Shown in pieces: positions 33,240 through 55,126 of a stretch of 64,000 nucleotides of DNA. Every line of letters begins with the position of its first letter. The first letter of the stretch is position 1. Both the position numbers and the translations under genes were made by a program. The notes beneath the pieces were generated by a model. That model worked only from the letters and a program-made list of their open reading frames with translations. It had not been told where the DNA came from and made no database searches. The DNA lies in NCBI GenBank assembly GCA_018894105.1, contig CM032117.1, positions 48,828,503-48,892,502 of the forward strand, written 5' to 3'. The DNA comes from Jacaranda mimosifolia. Its lineage: Eukaryota > Streptophyta > Magnoliopsida > Lamiales > Bignoniaceae.

Positions 33240-35600
33240 TAGTTGCATGGAGTTAACAAATAAGGCAAGGAAAATCCTCTATAGAATCATGTCGATGATC
33301 GAAAGGAAAAATAATTCTCATTAAAGACAATATATCTAGAAGTGAAAACTCTTCTTGAATGAGTTTTCAAACACCGATAATTTTTGGTTGAGAATATAAT
33401 CGATAAAGACATATGTTTTCCATGCAAACTTATCCTTCACCATATATCTTGCGAAAGGAAGATAATGACATCTAAATACCCTTAAATTATCATAAGATAA
33501 CAGTCTTTGAGACAATCACTAATAAAGACTTTGTTCTTTAAGAATTGATGTTGGCAATCTATTGATTAAATATGTGGTAGTAATGCATGCTTCAACTTGT
33601 AGATTCAATGGCAAATTGTCATGAAATAACATGGTGAGAGCAATTCCGATGACATGATGCTTTGTTTCAACATTTTCATTTTGTTCGAAGTACCCATGCA
33701 ATGAATTTGCAATTAAATACCAATTTATATAATTTGATAAAGAACCAGTGGAACTAAACTCACCACCACTATTATTCTAAAAGGCCTTGATTTTTTTTAT
33801 CAAACTTTTCAACCAATTTCTAAAATTCAAAGAAGTAACTATAGAAATCATATTTCTTATTAAGAGGATATAGCCATGTCAGATAAGAAAAATGACAAAC
33901 AAAGCGCAATATTTAAAATGTTGAAGGGATTCCACTGGTAACAAGCCCCCATAAGTCACAATTATTTTTCTTAAGAGGAAACTGAAAAATTTTATTTGAT
34001 AATTTAAAAGAAAGTTTGTAGTTTCTGCCTAACTGACAACTTGAACAAATAGAAGAATTTTGAATTCATAGTGTAATGTTTTCTTATGAAAATAAGATGA
34101 GATATTGGAATTAAAATGCCCAAGACGAATATGCCAAATTGAAGACAAAGTACCACATTGTTGAAGAGAGCTGACAGCTCGATGAACACCTCCATTTATT
34201 GCATATAAAACACTTGTTTTAGTTTCCTTGGCGACAATCCTGTTGTTGGGTCCTTAATCGCTAAAGCATATGGCAAGAACTCAAAAAAACAAGGCTAGCC
34301 AATTGTTAATTTACCAACAAATAGAAGATTTTTAGTCATCTCAAGATTGACAATAACATTTTTTAAAACTAAATTATAATTTTAATAGAAGCCCTAGCAG
34401 TACTGGAATGAATAATTGGTAAATTGGCATCATCGCTAATACAAATAATATCTTTGCCTGTATATAGATAAAAATGAATTAAAATACACATGTCATTTAT
34501 CATATGAATAATTTCCCCAAAATTAGCATAAAAATTTTGGTCAGTTGTATCATTAGAGAATTGTGCAATGCTTGCGATATGCTTTCAAGCCGGTGAGAAT
34601 AATCAAATCTGTACAAGTAATTAAGCATATTATAACTTATCTTCCACAAATTTGATAGAAAATCATATGTTAGATGATCGATCAATTTGCAAATTTGGGG
34701 CCCTAGTGGACTATTTTTTTGTTTGTTCACCTTTGTTACTTTGTTGATTTATAGATGGTCGAGAATAATTGAAAGCACATTGTCCTACTGGTTGAAAACC
34801 ACGGCCCTATAAGGTGAAAGCACCATAATCGCCTTAACCTTGTCTTCCTCTTCCACGTTAGCTGAAATATACCTAAGCATGATCTACAAATGCCTTCACT
34901 TCAACCTAATAAGCCATCAAGACTTGTTCATGTCCTGGGTAAGAGAATTGATAGAAACTAGGATAGAGTAGCTTGGTTAACGCAGTGGCATGAAAATCTC
35001 TATGTTTGATCTAAGACCATGAGAGAATTGAAAATCATATCCAAATTGATAAAGGTTTGTTAATTGCTGTAAGGTTATTATATATTTCCTTAAATCACTT
35101 GTAATAGCCACGAAGTGATGAAGATGCTTTTGTAATTGTCATTAGAAGACTTAAGATTTGTTTCCTTCTCAGTTGTAGTATGAAGAAAGCATTCTTAAAG
35201 AGATACCTAATGTTCATAAGTTGTCTTTACACTAAACGCTGTAGAGATAACTTCTTCTTGCATGTGTGAGAGCAAAGAAATAGGAAAAAAAAAAAAAACC
35301 ATCATCTAGACAAAGCATCATAATATGAATTCGTAGAACCACAACAGTTGGGAATATTTGAGCTTGCATCTGATTCTATATGATGGTGAAGGCCTATACT
35401 TTGAACTAGAAACAAAATTTGTGATTGTCAAAGCAAAAAGTTGTTGGTATTTACTTTAATAGATTCTGAAGTTGAGCATTGATGAAAACCCTTGAGGGGT
35501 TAAAGCTAGTTCATGAGACATTAAGTTTGATTGACAATTCGTGTTATGTCTGTGGGATATTAATTTTGTCAATGTTTGTTCTAGAGTTGATCATCTTGGA
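33240..35600 (-). pseudogene. Decayed minus-strand Ty1/copia fragment (gag to integrase)
   Basis: Minus-strand reading gives traces of a gag-like region (about 35500-34900). It then gives the integrase zinc-binding segment with WHIRLGH at about 34140 and SCQLGRNYKL near 34040, the post-core segment with TYLINRLPTS in the open stretch 33701-33519, and a C-terminal TSRYIVFNENYFSFR piece near 33340. Stops and shifts occur throughout. No reverse transcriptase is present beyond 33240 and no LTRs were seen, so the copy is truncated at its 3' side. Confidence 0.65.
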
Positions 35601-38079
35601 GCTTTCTTGAAATCAAACATGGCTAAACTTTTTGATGTTTTCTACACTGGTACCATGAAGAGAATTTTAAGAATATAAAGCTTTTCTTGAAAATTTTTAT
35701 CTTAAAAATTGCAATTTCTTCTATCTTTTAAACAATTTTGTTAGTCTTGGACGCAATCCTCATTGTTCATTTTGGAAAGCTTTTCAGCAACAAAAAAATT
35801 AGAAGCAATATTCTTTATTATATAAATTGACTTTATATATCCTCAATAATATACAAATACATTCATGTTACTTTAAAAATATTATATATATACCTTTCAA
35901 TAAGTGTTATGTACAGTAACATAAAACAACACTCCAAAAATTCCTATACATTATTTAAACATCGAGTCCAATTTACAAGCTATAAATATAAATTCTTAAA
36001 GAAAATTATAATAATCACATGAGCAATAACCCCTCTTGATAGAACAAGAAAGAATTTATTGCTCCTTATATTTCTATATTTTAATATTGAGATGAATGGA
36101 CAGAAAAAATGATATATGTCTTTACTTTAATTGCAAAATCACTCTTCATTATTCAACCATTCTTTTTAAGTGTTTTTTTTTTTTTTTTTGGAGTAACTTT
36201 TACTTCACCGTAAAAAGTTAATCGAACAATTGCAATTTGGATTTTTTTTATGGAAACAAATTTTATGGGATGTTTTTGGTAATTTCTCGAATTTGACATA
36301 ACGTAAATGTAATAGACTAACATTAGGAAAAGACAATGTAATTTATCCTCAATTAATCTTTTGAATTTTGGTAAGTTTACTGTCGGTAACATACTACCTA
36401 ATTATGCCAGAAAATACTAATTTGGACTTTATTATATATTAAAATTTCATGAAACCAAGTCAACTCAAACTATATAATTAAGGGTTCCAAATAAAATAAT
36501 TGTTCAGTTGATGCAATAGGAATTTTCTTTTTTAAATTTTGTAATGGATATAGGTGAAAAAAGGACAAATTAAAATTTTGTCTTATAACCGCAGAAAAGA
36601 AAAGCTTTGTTATTAAAATGTGATAGGAGCTTTGGGTTCCACCTTTAGAAGATTACTCTACTTTACTAGTAATTTATTTCCTTTAATTTGGTTGAATCTA
36701 ATTACTTTATTATGATTATACTAAATTACTTTTTGACATCTGTGATGTAATAAATAATGTAATGGATCATATTTCTAAAAGAAATTAAAATAACTCATTA
36801 GATGAGGTCTTTATGTTAATCTAAGAACAATTTTAGTCTAAAACAATAAAGTCATATTAATGTTAATAGAAAAGTTTTTAGTTGGGCCTTGTGGAATGAA
36901 TTTTTGGATTGAGAAGTATTTTCATGAATTTTTGGATATAAAAGTTTCATTTTAACATTTTGGCTATTTTTGTTTGTATAATTAAGTCAAAATTCTTTCT
37001 TTGGTAATTGTACAAGAAACCCTTTTTTTTTTACTCCCCATTTTCATTTTTTCCTGAAAATGAAGATAAAAAGCTACTAACGTCTCATCTATTTTCACAT
37101 TTATTTTCATTCTCAAAACATTTTTCATAACACACTTTTACATTCTCTCTCCTTTTTTCACATCTTATTTTCATCTATTTTCATTTGCATGACTTTTAAT
37201 ACAAAAACACAATAACATCTAAATACATATAATTTTCAACTCTACATAATCATTTCATTTTATAAAAAACTTTCAAATAATATTTTATTTTCAAACCTAA
37301 ACTCATAACTAGCTTTTCACTTTTTAAATTTGTCAGAAGACAAGAAAATGACTTGAAAATATACCCAAATGGGCTCTAAGTTGAAATCCATGTGGGACTC
37401 AAATATTTGCTCGTATATTTGGTTTTGTCCTATTTAATTAAAGCTCACTATATATTGAATGAAAATGTCTAAATTAAAAAGAATTGTCATTTTTTTACCT
37501 ATTACGGCAGAGTTTGAACTCTCTCGTGATTTACTAGGATTTATGTGGGAGTGTTTGGTTATGTTTTGATAAAATAATTTTATTTTATTACAACATAATC
37601 AAACATATATATATATTTCTTTTAAAATGTTGAAATAAATTCTTTCAAAATACCATTTTCTATGTTTCTTGTCCCCATAACCTTTTCATTTTCCCATATA
37701 TATACATATAGATATTATTATTATTATTATTATAAAAAATTACATAATTCTTTTTTTATTCTAAAATTTGAATAAAAAAATATTAATTTGATCCACAAAA
37801 TATAAATGTACATATCAAAGTCTCCAAGATAATTTTTAACTATTTCCCATAAACATATATTTATTACATTTTTCAACACAACTTTCACATTTCCTAATTT
37901 CAATTTTGTAATTCATTCTTTCAAAATACATAATTCGAAACATACCAAATATAACCAAACATTACTTGTGATATTTTTTTTAAATATTGTTATTGTTAAA
38001 TATTTACGAATACTATGAAATAATAAAATAATATCGATAATAGCATTGATTATCCAAAAATCAAAAATAAAATTGCCCT
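35601..38079. other. AT-rich intergenic DNA and upstream region of JMJ16
   Basis: No gene or clear element. A T- and A-rich tract at 36880-37380 has the look of a decayed non-autonomous element, but its ends could not be paired. The part nearest 38080 is the presumed promoter of the demethylase gene. No specific TATA box can be chosen among many AT runs. Confidence 0.4.
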
Positions 38080-38569
38080 AATCCTGAATTCCTTCCTCCA
38101 CCTCCCGTCTGATCCCAATTTCCGGTGCCAAAACTCGTGAGTCACCGCTGGCACACTCAAACCAGTCTCTGGCACCTCAAGAAATTTCTGCCGATACCAG
38201 ATAACTCCTCCAGCTTTAGCCACCACTTCGTCTGACTCTTCACACCCAACAAGGTATCAACCACCGCTCTCTCCAGCCATTTCCGTCGCTTCCCAATCCT
38301 AAAACGCCTCTGGCTGCCAACCCCTTCTCACTCACAAACCCTAGCTACCACACCCAGCAAAATAGGAGCTTCAGCCTTCGCGCACTACATCGTCATTCTC
38401 TATCCGCGTACAACCTCGTCCTCCAGCTCTCTCCTCCCACTACTCGTACGATCACATCCATTGCCTCCTGCTTCCATTTTCACCTGACAATTTGGGATTT
38501 TGGATTGTTGTCTGTAACCTTTCGTGTTTTGATGAAATTCTCCAAGGGCTTCTCCACCAACACCCCCAG
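38080..38569 (+). other. JMJ16: Probable non-coding first exon (5' UTR) of JMJ16
   Basis: Base composition changes sharply from AT-rich to CT-rich at about 38080. The block ends in a strong splice donor, CCCAG|GTAAAT at 38569/38570. Its strand, position and composition fit a plant 5' UTR exon followed by a leader intron of about 2.9 kb before the ATG exon. The acceptor of that intron is not certain: candidates are the AG at 41463-41464 and the AG at 41510-41511. Transcription start is not visible. Confidence 0.55.
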
Positions 38570-38667
38570 GTAAATCTATTTCCAACATTATTTACCCTAT
38601 ATTTCTCCGATGAGTAAATGTGAAAAATTAACCATTCTGAACTGCTCAAATTTTTGAGTGTGATTGC

Positions 38668-38709
<42 letters not shown>

Positions 38710-39251
38710 GCAGCAGTAGTGGTTTTATTATTACTGACAACACTCATCGTATGTGCATCCAATAGTTCAATCGATGTATATAAATAAATACAATACATAT
38801 TTAAAACTAAAAAATTAACAACAATAAGAAATGATTGTGTATAGATAGGATATTTGGCTCAGCCGCTGCTGTAGTAGAGATTTAGGGGATATTGTAGTAG
38901 TGGCTTGAGGGGTGCGATTATGTTCATACAATTTCACTTCCATATTTGTCCTTTTAATTTTCATCTTATTTCAATTTTGTCCTCTAATTTTAACACACAA
39001 GAATCCCCAATTCAGAGGCTATTTTGTCATTTATCTGGCTAATCTTACATATTAAATGGACTAATCTCATCTTATCTCTTTCTAGGCAAATCTCCACTAC
39101 TATCTACATTCTCAATCAAATGTGCTCATTGTGTATATATAAAGTGGTAAAGTGGGATGTTAGTTATCTATACAGTTATGAGATTAAAAATAAAAATAAA
39201 GGCATTATAGGAAAAGCACATGAAAACACACCAAAAAAGGGTAGGTTGTAG

Positions 39252-39287
<36 letters not shown>

Positions 39288-41516
39288 GATAGTAAGACTT
39301 GGTCATGGGCACAAGCTTTTACACTGAGCAACTCTAATATAGTAGTATTTAAGCATTTGCATTCAATTCTTTCTATAGAAAAGAAAAAAAGAGAATTTGA
39401 AATGGTGCTTATGGTTTATAAATTCTTTGTTTTCTACTAGTTAGTTTTTATTTAAATTAATTTTGAACTTTTGTTCTACTGTTGGATAAATAATTCTTTT
39501 TTAATGATATTGGAACTTTCTTCTTTCCGTAATTCCAAAATAGAAATTGTAGGGGCGTGCCCTTATCCACACCTGATTTTGATTTCTAACAAGGTCCAGC
39601 CAGAATATATGAAAATAACTATAATTAAGTTTATCTCAATTGAGATTTGTGTTTAAATGAAGAACTTGTTGTGGTCCAATTTATATTTGGGGTTTAATCT
39701 TTTAATTTGTTACTGCTTCTCTCATTAAAAAGTCAACTGGTGGTTAAATTAGGTCAAGGTTCGATCTGCTGAATTAGATTTTACTTACTCTTCTTTCAAC
39801 TGCTAGTGTTTTGCTTCAAGGGTATGTTTGTGTTGATTTTGACAATTATTGATGATTTACTGTTAATAAAGTTTCTTTATTGAATTGTCTTTGTGTTTTC
39901 GAAAAATCTGGTCATAGGAATTGGCACTCTGAGCAACTATAGATCAGAATGGATTTGTATCCTTAAATCTGAGATTCTCAATATGTAAGTCTTCTGATTT
40001 TTCATTTTTAGATCTAAATTTTCTGTTGTGCTCTATCCTCTGTAATCAGCAAATGCCATGTGATATCACAAACAACTTAGAATTTTTCCTTTCCTTTTGT
40101 TTTTATTTGCAAGTAGTGGTTAATCTGATAAATTATTTGGTAATATTGATGGGATTATTCTACTGAAATATGAATAAATGAATAAATTTATATTACTAAA
40201 GTAAGATAGAATTTTATAGATATAGTGTACCTATATATGGAACTATAGGCACAAGTGCTAGTGTAAGAGCCTGCTATCATATCTGGAGTTATGATCTGTT
40301 TTTCCTTCTCATCTTGCTTGTGCTATGATTGGAAAAGAAGTAATAAAATATGTGGGGTAATAGCATCAGGCAGCAGTAGCAAGATATTGTCCTTTTGAAA
40401 TAAACCAAATCTATATGTAAATTGAGACTTGAAGTTGAAGTGAAGGTCAGGTTGCTAGATTAGTGGAGTGATAGGTTTGTTAATAACTTTATCCAGATGT
40501 TGCTAATATTATTGTATTTTGACTTTCTGGGCTGATTTCTGCCTGGATGGTAGCTATGAGGTTGCATGTGGATTAGATTGGATTCATTATGATGTGATAA
40601 AAATCTGTTGAATTTCTTGTGATTAAAGGGTAAAAAACAATTTTAGATGACATAACGGTTTGTTCATTTTAAATCTCTTTTCTTGTTTCCTGCTTATTTG
40701 TTTCTTCCTTTTTATTTTTTGTCAGAATTAGAGATGGATCACTTAAAGAAGAGGGGGGGGGGGGGTCAAGGATAGTGATGGAAAGTTGTATCTTGAGAAA
40801 GTGTGAGTTTATTTTAGTACTTACTCTTCATTAACGATCCTTCCTGTTCTGCTGATAATTGCTGAGTGGAAGAATAATTAGAAAATCAGAGTGTCTGTGT
40901 GCATGCTGGAGTAAGGGATGGGCCTGCAGTTCATAATTAAGGGGAAATGCTCAGGTCGATTAGTAACTGGAAGGAAGTATCTTGGTTTTGAGCATTTGGG
41001 TTTGGCAAATGATGTATGATGATGCCAACAGCTTTCATGTTTATGTTGCTTGGCAAAGATGAAACTTTAGCTTTATGCTGTATCTATATTTTTCATTTGT
41101 TTTTACATTCTACTTCTATCTTTTTTCCTATTCTACTTATTACAAATATTAATACCCTTTAACAGCCTTTCCTGTGTTAAAGTTTTGCTTTGTGAAATTG
41201 CATTTCCTGTGAAGATACTTATAAGTTTGCTGTCATTATTACGTGCGCTGATAAACTTTTAAGCAATGATTGAAAAAGCACCTCATGTTGAATAAGTTTT
41301 CTGGAACAATATAATAGATGTATCAACTCATCTTTGGAGCTTTAGGGACACTTGATTTTGTTATAATTAAGCTTCTTGCACTGATATCATTTCCAGTTGA
41401 TAATTTGGTTCTAGTATTTTTTCCATTGTCTGTTTCCGGTAGCATCAACTGAAATGCTTTGCAGGCAAAGTTTCATTGATTTGTTATGTTACTTTCCTTG
41501 GTGTTTCTCAGTGGTA
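38570..41516 (+). other. Presumed leader intron of JMJ16
   Basis: T-rich on the coding strand, as plant introns are, with ATT microsatellites at 38669-38708 and 39254-39284 and a G-run of about 14 at 40754. No independent gene is supported in it. Confidence 0.5.
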
Positions 41517-49924
<8,408 letters not shown>

Positions 49925-50225
49925 CCAAGATAGGTTTCCCAGTCTTGTGATTGAATCTACCCTTGCCTTCATATGATATCTGATTCTGTAAATGCTGAGC
50001 TCAATTTTATGGTCAAATTACGTCTGCGATTGATCTTGTTCCCCTATAATTCCACTTTTTCTTTTTTCCTTGTTCTAGCTGAAGAGCAGGATTCATTGGA
50101 TGATTATTTTGATGGCCTTACATTCATCCCTGTAGCAATAATACAAGTTCCATTCTTTCAGATTCAGTTTTATATTTGTAGTCCTCTGGAGATTACGTCT
50201 TGTGTGTGCTTGTGAATAATGTTCG
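49925..50225 (+). other. JMJ16 3' UTR and downstream flank
   Basis: Non-repeat, T-rich sequence follows the stop codon TAA at 49922-49924 and continues up to the start of a repeat near 50228. It is likely the 3' UTR. No single polyadenylation signal stands out. Confidence 0.5.
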
Positions 50226-50227
50226 AA

Positions 50228-50780
50228 AAATCAGATCGTTCATTGAACCAAAAAATGTACTGGTTACGGTTTACTGGTTCAACTGTTGGTAGGATCGCAA
50301 TTGAACCATGATATCATAATTACGAAACATATATATTTATATTATATATATTATTTAAAAATTAATAAAATATTAAAATATAAAATATAAAGAGCTTAAA
50401 TGATATTGTCTAATATTACAATTTATATTATAAATGATCACAATAATTTAATGAAGTAATTTTAAAATTTAAATTCTAAATAAAGGTTTTTTTTTTTTTT
50501 TTTTTGATTTTTAGATAGTTTGTGAAATGTATTTTAACCTTCAAACATTGTACTTAAACACACATAAAAAAAAAAAAAAAAATGTCATTAAAATTAAATG
50601 AAAAAATCAGTCCACTTTAATTGATTCGCGAGCTGTTCACTGATTTGATCGGCTGGTTTGAACGGTTTTAACAAAATAAGGTGTTTTTCTTAATTTTTTT
50701 TTTAAGAAAATTAGATCGATTTGTTGGCCGGTCTGATTTTTTAAATAGTGCTTGTGAGCTGGTATTTGTACTATAAAAGT
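50228..50780. repeat. Low-copy-type repeat with GGTTCAAC/GGTTTGAAC ends
   Basis: GC-balanced ends with 'actggttcaactg' near the left and 'ggctggtttgaacgg' near the right flank an AT-rich centre. This composition is common in plant non-autonomous elements. Precise termini and target duplication were not found. Confidence 0.4.
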
Positions 50781-51316
50781 TGAACCAAGGGTAGATATTC
50801 TCTTATCCAGAAGGTACGGCAACATTTTGTCGGAGAAGGTTTTCTTTCCTTTTCTATAAGATTTAGAGGGTATTTGGACGAGTTTATAAGATTTTCTAAA
50901 ATATATAAATATAAGAAATAATTTGCATACAAAAAGTGTGATAATTCTTTTAAGAGAAAAAAATTATAAATTCCTAAAAAAGATGTTAAGATTTAATAAT
51001 TTTTTTTTATAAAAAAAAAAAGTAAGTAGTTCTAGATTTAGAGAATTTTTGGAAAATTTTTTTAAAAAGATTTTATAAACTCTTATAATTTATAAAATAT
51101 TTTTTAAATTTATAAGACGTTAGGTCTTATTATTTTACAAATAAGCATAAGCTCTTCAAGTGTAAAGATAAGATTGGTCTTAAAGCTTATGAGATGTTAG
51201 TAATTATAAGTTTGGAACTATTCTATATCTCTATCTAATAAAATTATCACATTCAATATATGTGGTCTAATGGTAATTAGAATATTTATTTTTAATTAGA
51301 CTCATATAAAATAATT
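50781..51316. other. AT-rich intergenic DNA
   Basis: A- and T-runs with repeated 'tttataag' and 'cttataa' motifs on both strands suggest a decayed inverted-repeat element around 50865-51130, but the ends could not be paired. There is no gene. Confidence 0.35.
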
Positions 51317-52053
51317 TGATATGGGCCCAATATAGTTTGCCTAAAAGTTGATGTCACCGTCAAGCCCAAGATTAGACTAGAGCCTAACAGTCCCAGTAGG
51401 ACTAGCTCAAGACAGGCAAAGCTTAGACCTAAGAAAACGTCGAGCTAGTTGACTAGAATAGGCTATCAACATTCTCCACCGACCAGAGCTATTGGAGAGG
51501 CTCACGACCAGAGAGGTTTCTTGACCTCAAGAGGTCAACTTGCTAGATAGAAAGGTGTTTCTTGCCACCAGTCGTTGCTGCATTAAATGCAGCTCAATTG
51601 CCATTCTGCCCCATTTAACACGTTGCCAGGAGGTGTGCCCCCGCATTAAATGAGCATATCCCCGTCGTACCACCTGCATGTCTCCACATTAAATGTGGAG
51701 ATCTCCACCATATCCCGGAAGGAAGGGTGGCGCGCCACATGGGAGAGGATTTAAGGCAAGGAAAGACCTAAAAACCCTCAGGCAAGGATACAGGCCCTCT
51801 CTGCAAGGGTAAGGGCACCATGGACATTTTGACCCCTCACTTGGGACCATAAATAACTCGTTGTAGTCCAGCCATGAGGTATGTTCACTGTAACTTTGAC
51901 CCTTATTCTGTTGCTTTAAATTCTGATCGATTTTACTGACTTGAGCATCGGAGTGCCTTAGCCGAGGGCATCCTCAGCTAGCCTCATGTGCATTGCCTGG
52001 TTGCAGGACTCGACCCGTTCTCATAAACTCTCTGGTCCCAGACCATACTATCA
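51317..52053 (+). repeat. Gypsy 5' LTR
   Basis: It begins TGATATGGGCCC and ends ACTATCA, terminal bases like those of the solo LTR at 15785-16535. It contains a 'ccataaata' promoter-like box at about 51848 and the 'ctgacttgagcatcggagtgcc' block. Confidence 0.85.
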
Positions 52054-52058
52054 TCATT

Positions 52059-52073
52059 TGGCGCTGTTTGTGG
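52059..52073 (+). other. Gypsy primer-binding site candidate
   Basis: TGGCGCTGTTTGTGG lies 5 bp after the 5' LTR. It is close to the TGGCGCCGTCTGTGG sequence common after LTRs in this group of plant gypsy elements. Confidence 0.65.
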
Positions 52074-53105
52074 ATTCTAGAGTCCCAACTTGAGAAAATG
52101 TGCCGTTTTCGAAAGAGAGGAGGCCAAAAGGTCCCTAACTCCCCCACCACAACCACAAGTCCAATATGCAGTGGGACCCAGTTCTCAGTCGAAGCAAGTA
52201 GTGACTTTGATAATCCCATAGCTTATGCAAACCATAAACGATCGGATATCAGCACAACTATCAACTACCTTGCAAAGATATAATAATAAGCCTATCGTGG
52301 CCGCTAGCGTGACCCCACATCCTTCCCACCAAGAAGAGGGGCCTTCGCCGAATAATAGACCAAGGAATGAAACTTGTCGCCATACCAGTAGGCGTGATGT
52401 TAGCCTTGGACGACACCTATGAGAAGATGTCCCCCTACTAACTCCGCGAATAGGTAGTGGACTCGGTCGATCATTTTGCTATACTCAATCGAGCTTAGTA
52501 GCATGATAGGATGGAGCGTCTGAGACCTTAGCCAAGTAAAGATTTATCTCGAGCAGACCACAAGGAATGAGAGGAGGTCTCGTACTAAGTTCAACAGTTG
52601 AATAAACGCTTGGAAGAAATTTCTAGACAAAACATAGAAAGAAACCTCCAACTTGATGGTGCCCCCTGGCTCCGATGAGAAAGAGAGTTCCATTTCATTA
52701 AGGAGATAATTGCTGAGCACATAGCAATTGATGTGAAGATCCTGACCGGCCTCCCCAGGTACGACGGATCCACTAATCCTAATAAGCACCTCTTACAATT
52801 CGAGCATATGATGCAGCTCCATGGACACAATGACCACATTTATGCCTAGATGACCACATTTATAGGAATAGCACTTGAATGGTTTGTTAAGATGGAACCT
52901 GCATCCATCTCCTCCTATGACCAGCTCTGTGATAAATTCATCTATCAGTTTGCTAGCAGAAGGAAAGTAATGCTCCCATATACGCAAATCTATACAGTGA
53001 AGCAGAACGAGGGAGAATCTTTTTGGGATTTCTTTGCCAGGTTCAATACCGAGGTGTTGAAGATTAATAATCCTAGTATTGGAAAGGATGAAGTTGGGTA
53101 AGCTC
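52074..53105 (+). pseudogene. Gypsy gag, disrupted
   Basis: A leader and variable N-terminus are followed, from about 52730, by the retrotransposon gag core: LTGLPRYDGSTNPNKHL, then, after a stop, the open stretch 52850-53101 with IALEWFVKM, FIYQFASRRK and QNEGESFWDFFARFN. The domain is recognisable and the reading is broken by at least one stop near 52848. Frames change again into the protease part. Confidence 0.8.
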
Positions 53106-53450
53106 AAGTTCGAACCGGTGCGTACCCCACTTGTCGGGTTTGGAGGGGCCGAGATCACCTTAGTAGGATCTATAAGTTTATCCATTTCATTCGGTGTAAC
53201 ACCCAAGAGATGGACTCTAATGATTAGTTTTTTGTGGTCAACGCCCCATTTGCCTATAATGCCATCATTGGGAGGCCAACACTAAATGATTTTAGAGTTG
53301 TTGTTTTGACCTACCACATGAAGGTCAAGTTCCCAATAGTGGCTGGAACTGACGAGTTGCTCTACAACATGAAAGAGGCACGAAGATGCTACACAATCTT
53401 GTTCGAGGTAAACAAGCAAATCCTTGACCAAAACTGAAACCCTCAGGGGA
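53106..53450 (+). pseudogene. Gypsy protease region, disrupted
   Basis: Readable fragments are LVGFGGAEITLVGSISL (about 53130) and VNAPFAYNAIIGRPTLNDFR (53237-53296), which are the flaps and C-terminal parts of Tat-type aspartic protease. The catalytic D(S/T)G triplet was not found in the readable part, and the segment between 53185 and 53237 changes frame. Confidence 0.7.
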
Positions 53451-54420
53451 CATTCCAATAATGGAACTCGATGAGGGACAGATCGAAAAGAAGAGAAAAA
53501 GAGAAGAAACAAGGGTCGAGTCATTGGAAGAGTTCAAAACCATAGAACTAGAGCCTGGGAATCCTGAAAAAACCACAAGGATCGGGACTAACCTGGGAAA
53601 CAACATGGAATGTATGCTAGTCAACTTTCTCAGATACAACATCTATGTTTTCTCTTGGAAGGCAACTGACTTGCAAGGAATTGTGACCCTCAAGTTATTT
53701 TTTACCATCTTAATGTGCATCCAACTTTCTAGCCAGTCAGGTAGAAGACCAGGACATTCAATGCTAACAGATGTTAAATCATCGAGGAAGAGGTCAACAG
53801 GCTCTTAGAGGCAGGCTACGTTGTAGAAATTTAATATGCTAGTTGGCTATGTAATGCAGTCCTTATCCCTAAGAATGAGGGCAAGTGCAGAATGTATAAT
53901 GATTTCACTGATTTGAATAAAGCATGGCCTAAAGACCTTTACCCACTGTTTCAAATAGATTTCTTAGTCGATTCAACAGCAGGGTGTGACCTGTTGAGTA
54001 TGATGGATGCCTTCCTAGGGCATTATCAAAATTTCATAGCTCCCAAGGATAGAGACATAACTTCTTTTGTGGTCCCAAACGGTTTATATTGTTTTCTGGT
54101 CATGCCTTTCGGCCTAGAAAATGCCAGGGCGACTTACCAGAGGCTAGTGAATTTTATGTTTAAGAACGAGTTAGGTTGAACAATGGAAGTCTATGTCGAT
54201 GACATGATTGTCAGGTCGAACAATGGAAGTCTATGTCGACGACATGATTGTCAAGTCAAAAAAGGAGGTGAATTATTTAGCCGACCTCAACCATACATTC
54301 TGAATTTTAACAGCCTTAAGGATGAAGCTTAACCCTAACAAATGTACATTTGGGGTAAGAGGTGGAAAATTCTTGTGGTACATGGTCAGCCAAAGGGTAT
54401 GGAAGTAAACCTAAAAAAGA
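53451..54420 (+). pseudogene. Gypsy reverse transcriptase with duplicated active-site segment
   Basis: The open stretch 53892-54179 carries the fingers and palm (MYNDFTDLNKAWPKD, then FLVMPFGLENARATYQRLV). A stop follows at 54177-54179. The catalytic YVDDMIV is then encoded at about 54192-54212. About 40 bp containing it are immediately repeated, so that a second YVDDMIV-coding block occurs at about 54231-54252. The duplication shifts the reading. The enzyme cannot be intact. Confidence 0.88.
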
Positions 54421-55126
54421 TTTAGGCAATCTAAGATATTCCTCCATCTAAGATAGTTAGAGATGTCTAGAGACTGGTTGGGAGGATTACAACTTTAGGT
54501 TGGTTTATTGCCTACTGGCGGACAAAAGCTTACCATTCTTCAAAATTCTCAAGAATGCTTGCAAGTTTTAGTGGACAAAAGAATGCGACAAGGCCTTGGT
54601 CAACTTGAAGCAGTATCTATCCTTTCCACTAATGCTCGTCAAGCTTGAAGTCGGTGAGATCCTCTCTATACTTGGCAATTCCAATAGCAGCTGTTAGTTC
54701 AGTTTTAGTATCCACATGACAAGGCATACATAAACCAATATACTACATCAGCAAAGCCTTATAGGGTTCTGAACATAATCACTTGGAGATTGAAAAGTTT
54801 TCCCTCACCTTGATTACAACAACAAGAAAATTAAGACCTTATTTCCAGTCGCACTCTGTTGTTGTTTTGACGAACCAGCCCTTAACGCAAGTGTTAACAA
54901 AACCAGACATGTCAGGCAGATTAACCAAATGGGCCATAGAGCTGGGAGAATTTAATGTTAATTTCCAACCCCAAACAACCATTAAGGCCTAAGTATTGGC
55001 TGATTTTATGGCAGAATGCATCGACCTTCCCATAGTAGCAGAGCAACAGCTGCTTGCCTGGTCATTACATGTTAATGGTTTAGCAACATTGTTAGGGGGT
55101 GGAGCAGGAATTTCTTTGCACTCCTA
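54421..55126 (+). pseudogene. Gypsy RNase H and start of second RNase H
   Basis: The segment from 54783 to 54992 (EKFSLTLITTTRKLRPYFQSH, then LTKPDMSGRLTKWAIELGEF) is the usual RNase H end of gypsy pol. The following frame (54996-55126) reads into a linker and the first strand of a second RNase H domain (VNGLATLLGGGAGISL) before it is cut by inserted DNA. Note that a stop separates the two at 54990-54992. Confidence 0.78.

Noticed and set aside
36870..37385. Possible fourth family A inverted-repeat element
   Set aside because: The left 'gggccttgtggaatg' and right 'aaatgggctctaag' edges do not form an inverted repeat, and the interior does not match the other copies.
40754..40767. G-run as possible G-quadruplex regulatory element
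   Set aside because: A single homopolymer run in a presumed intron cannot be assigned a function and may vary by sequencing slippage.
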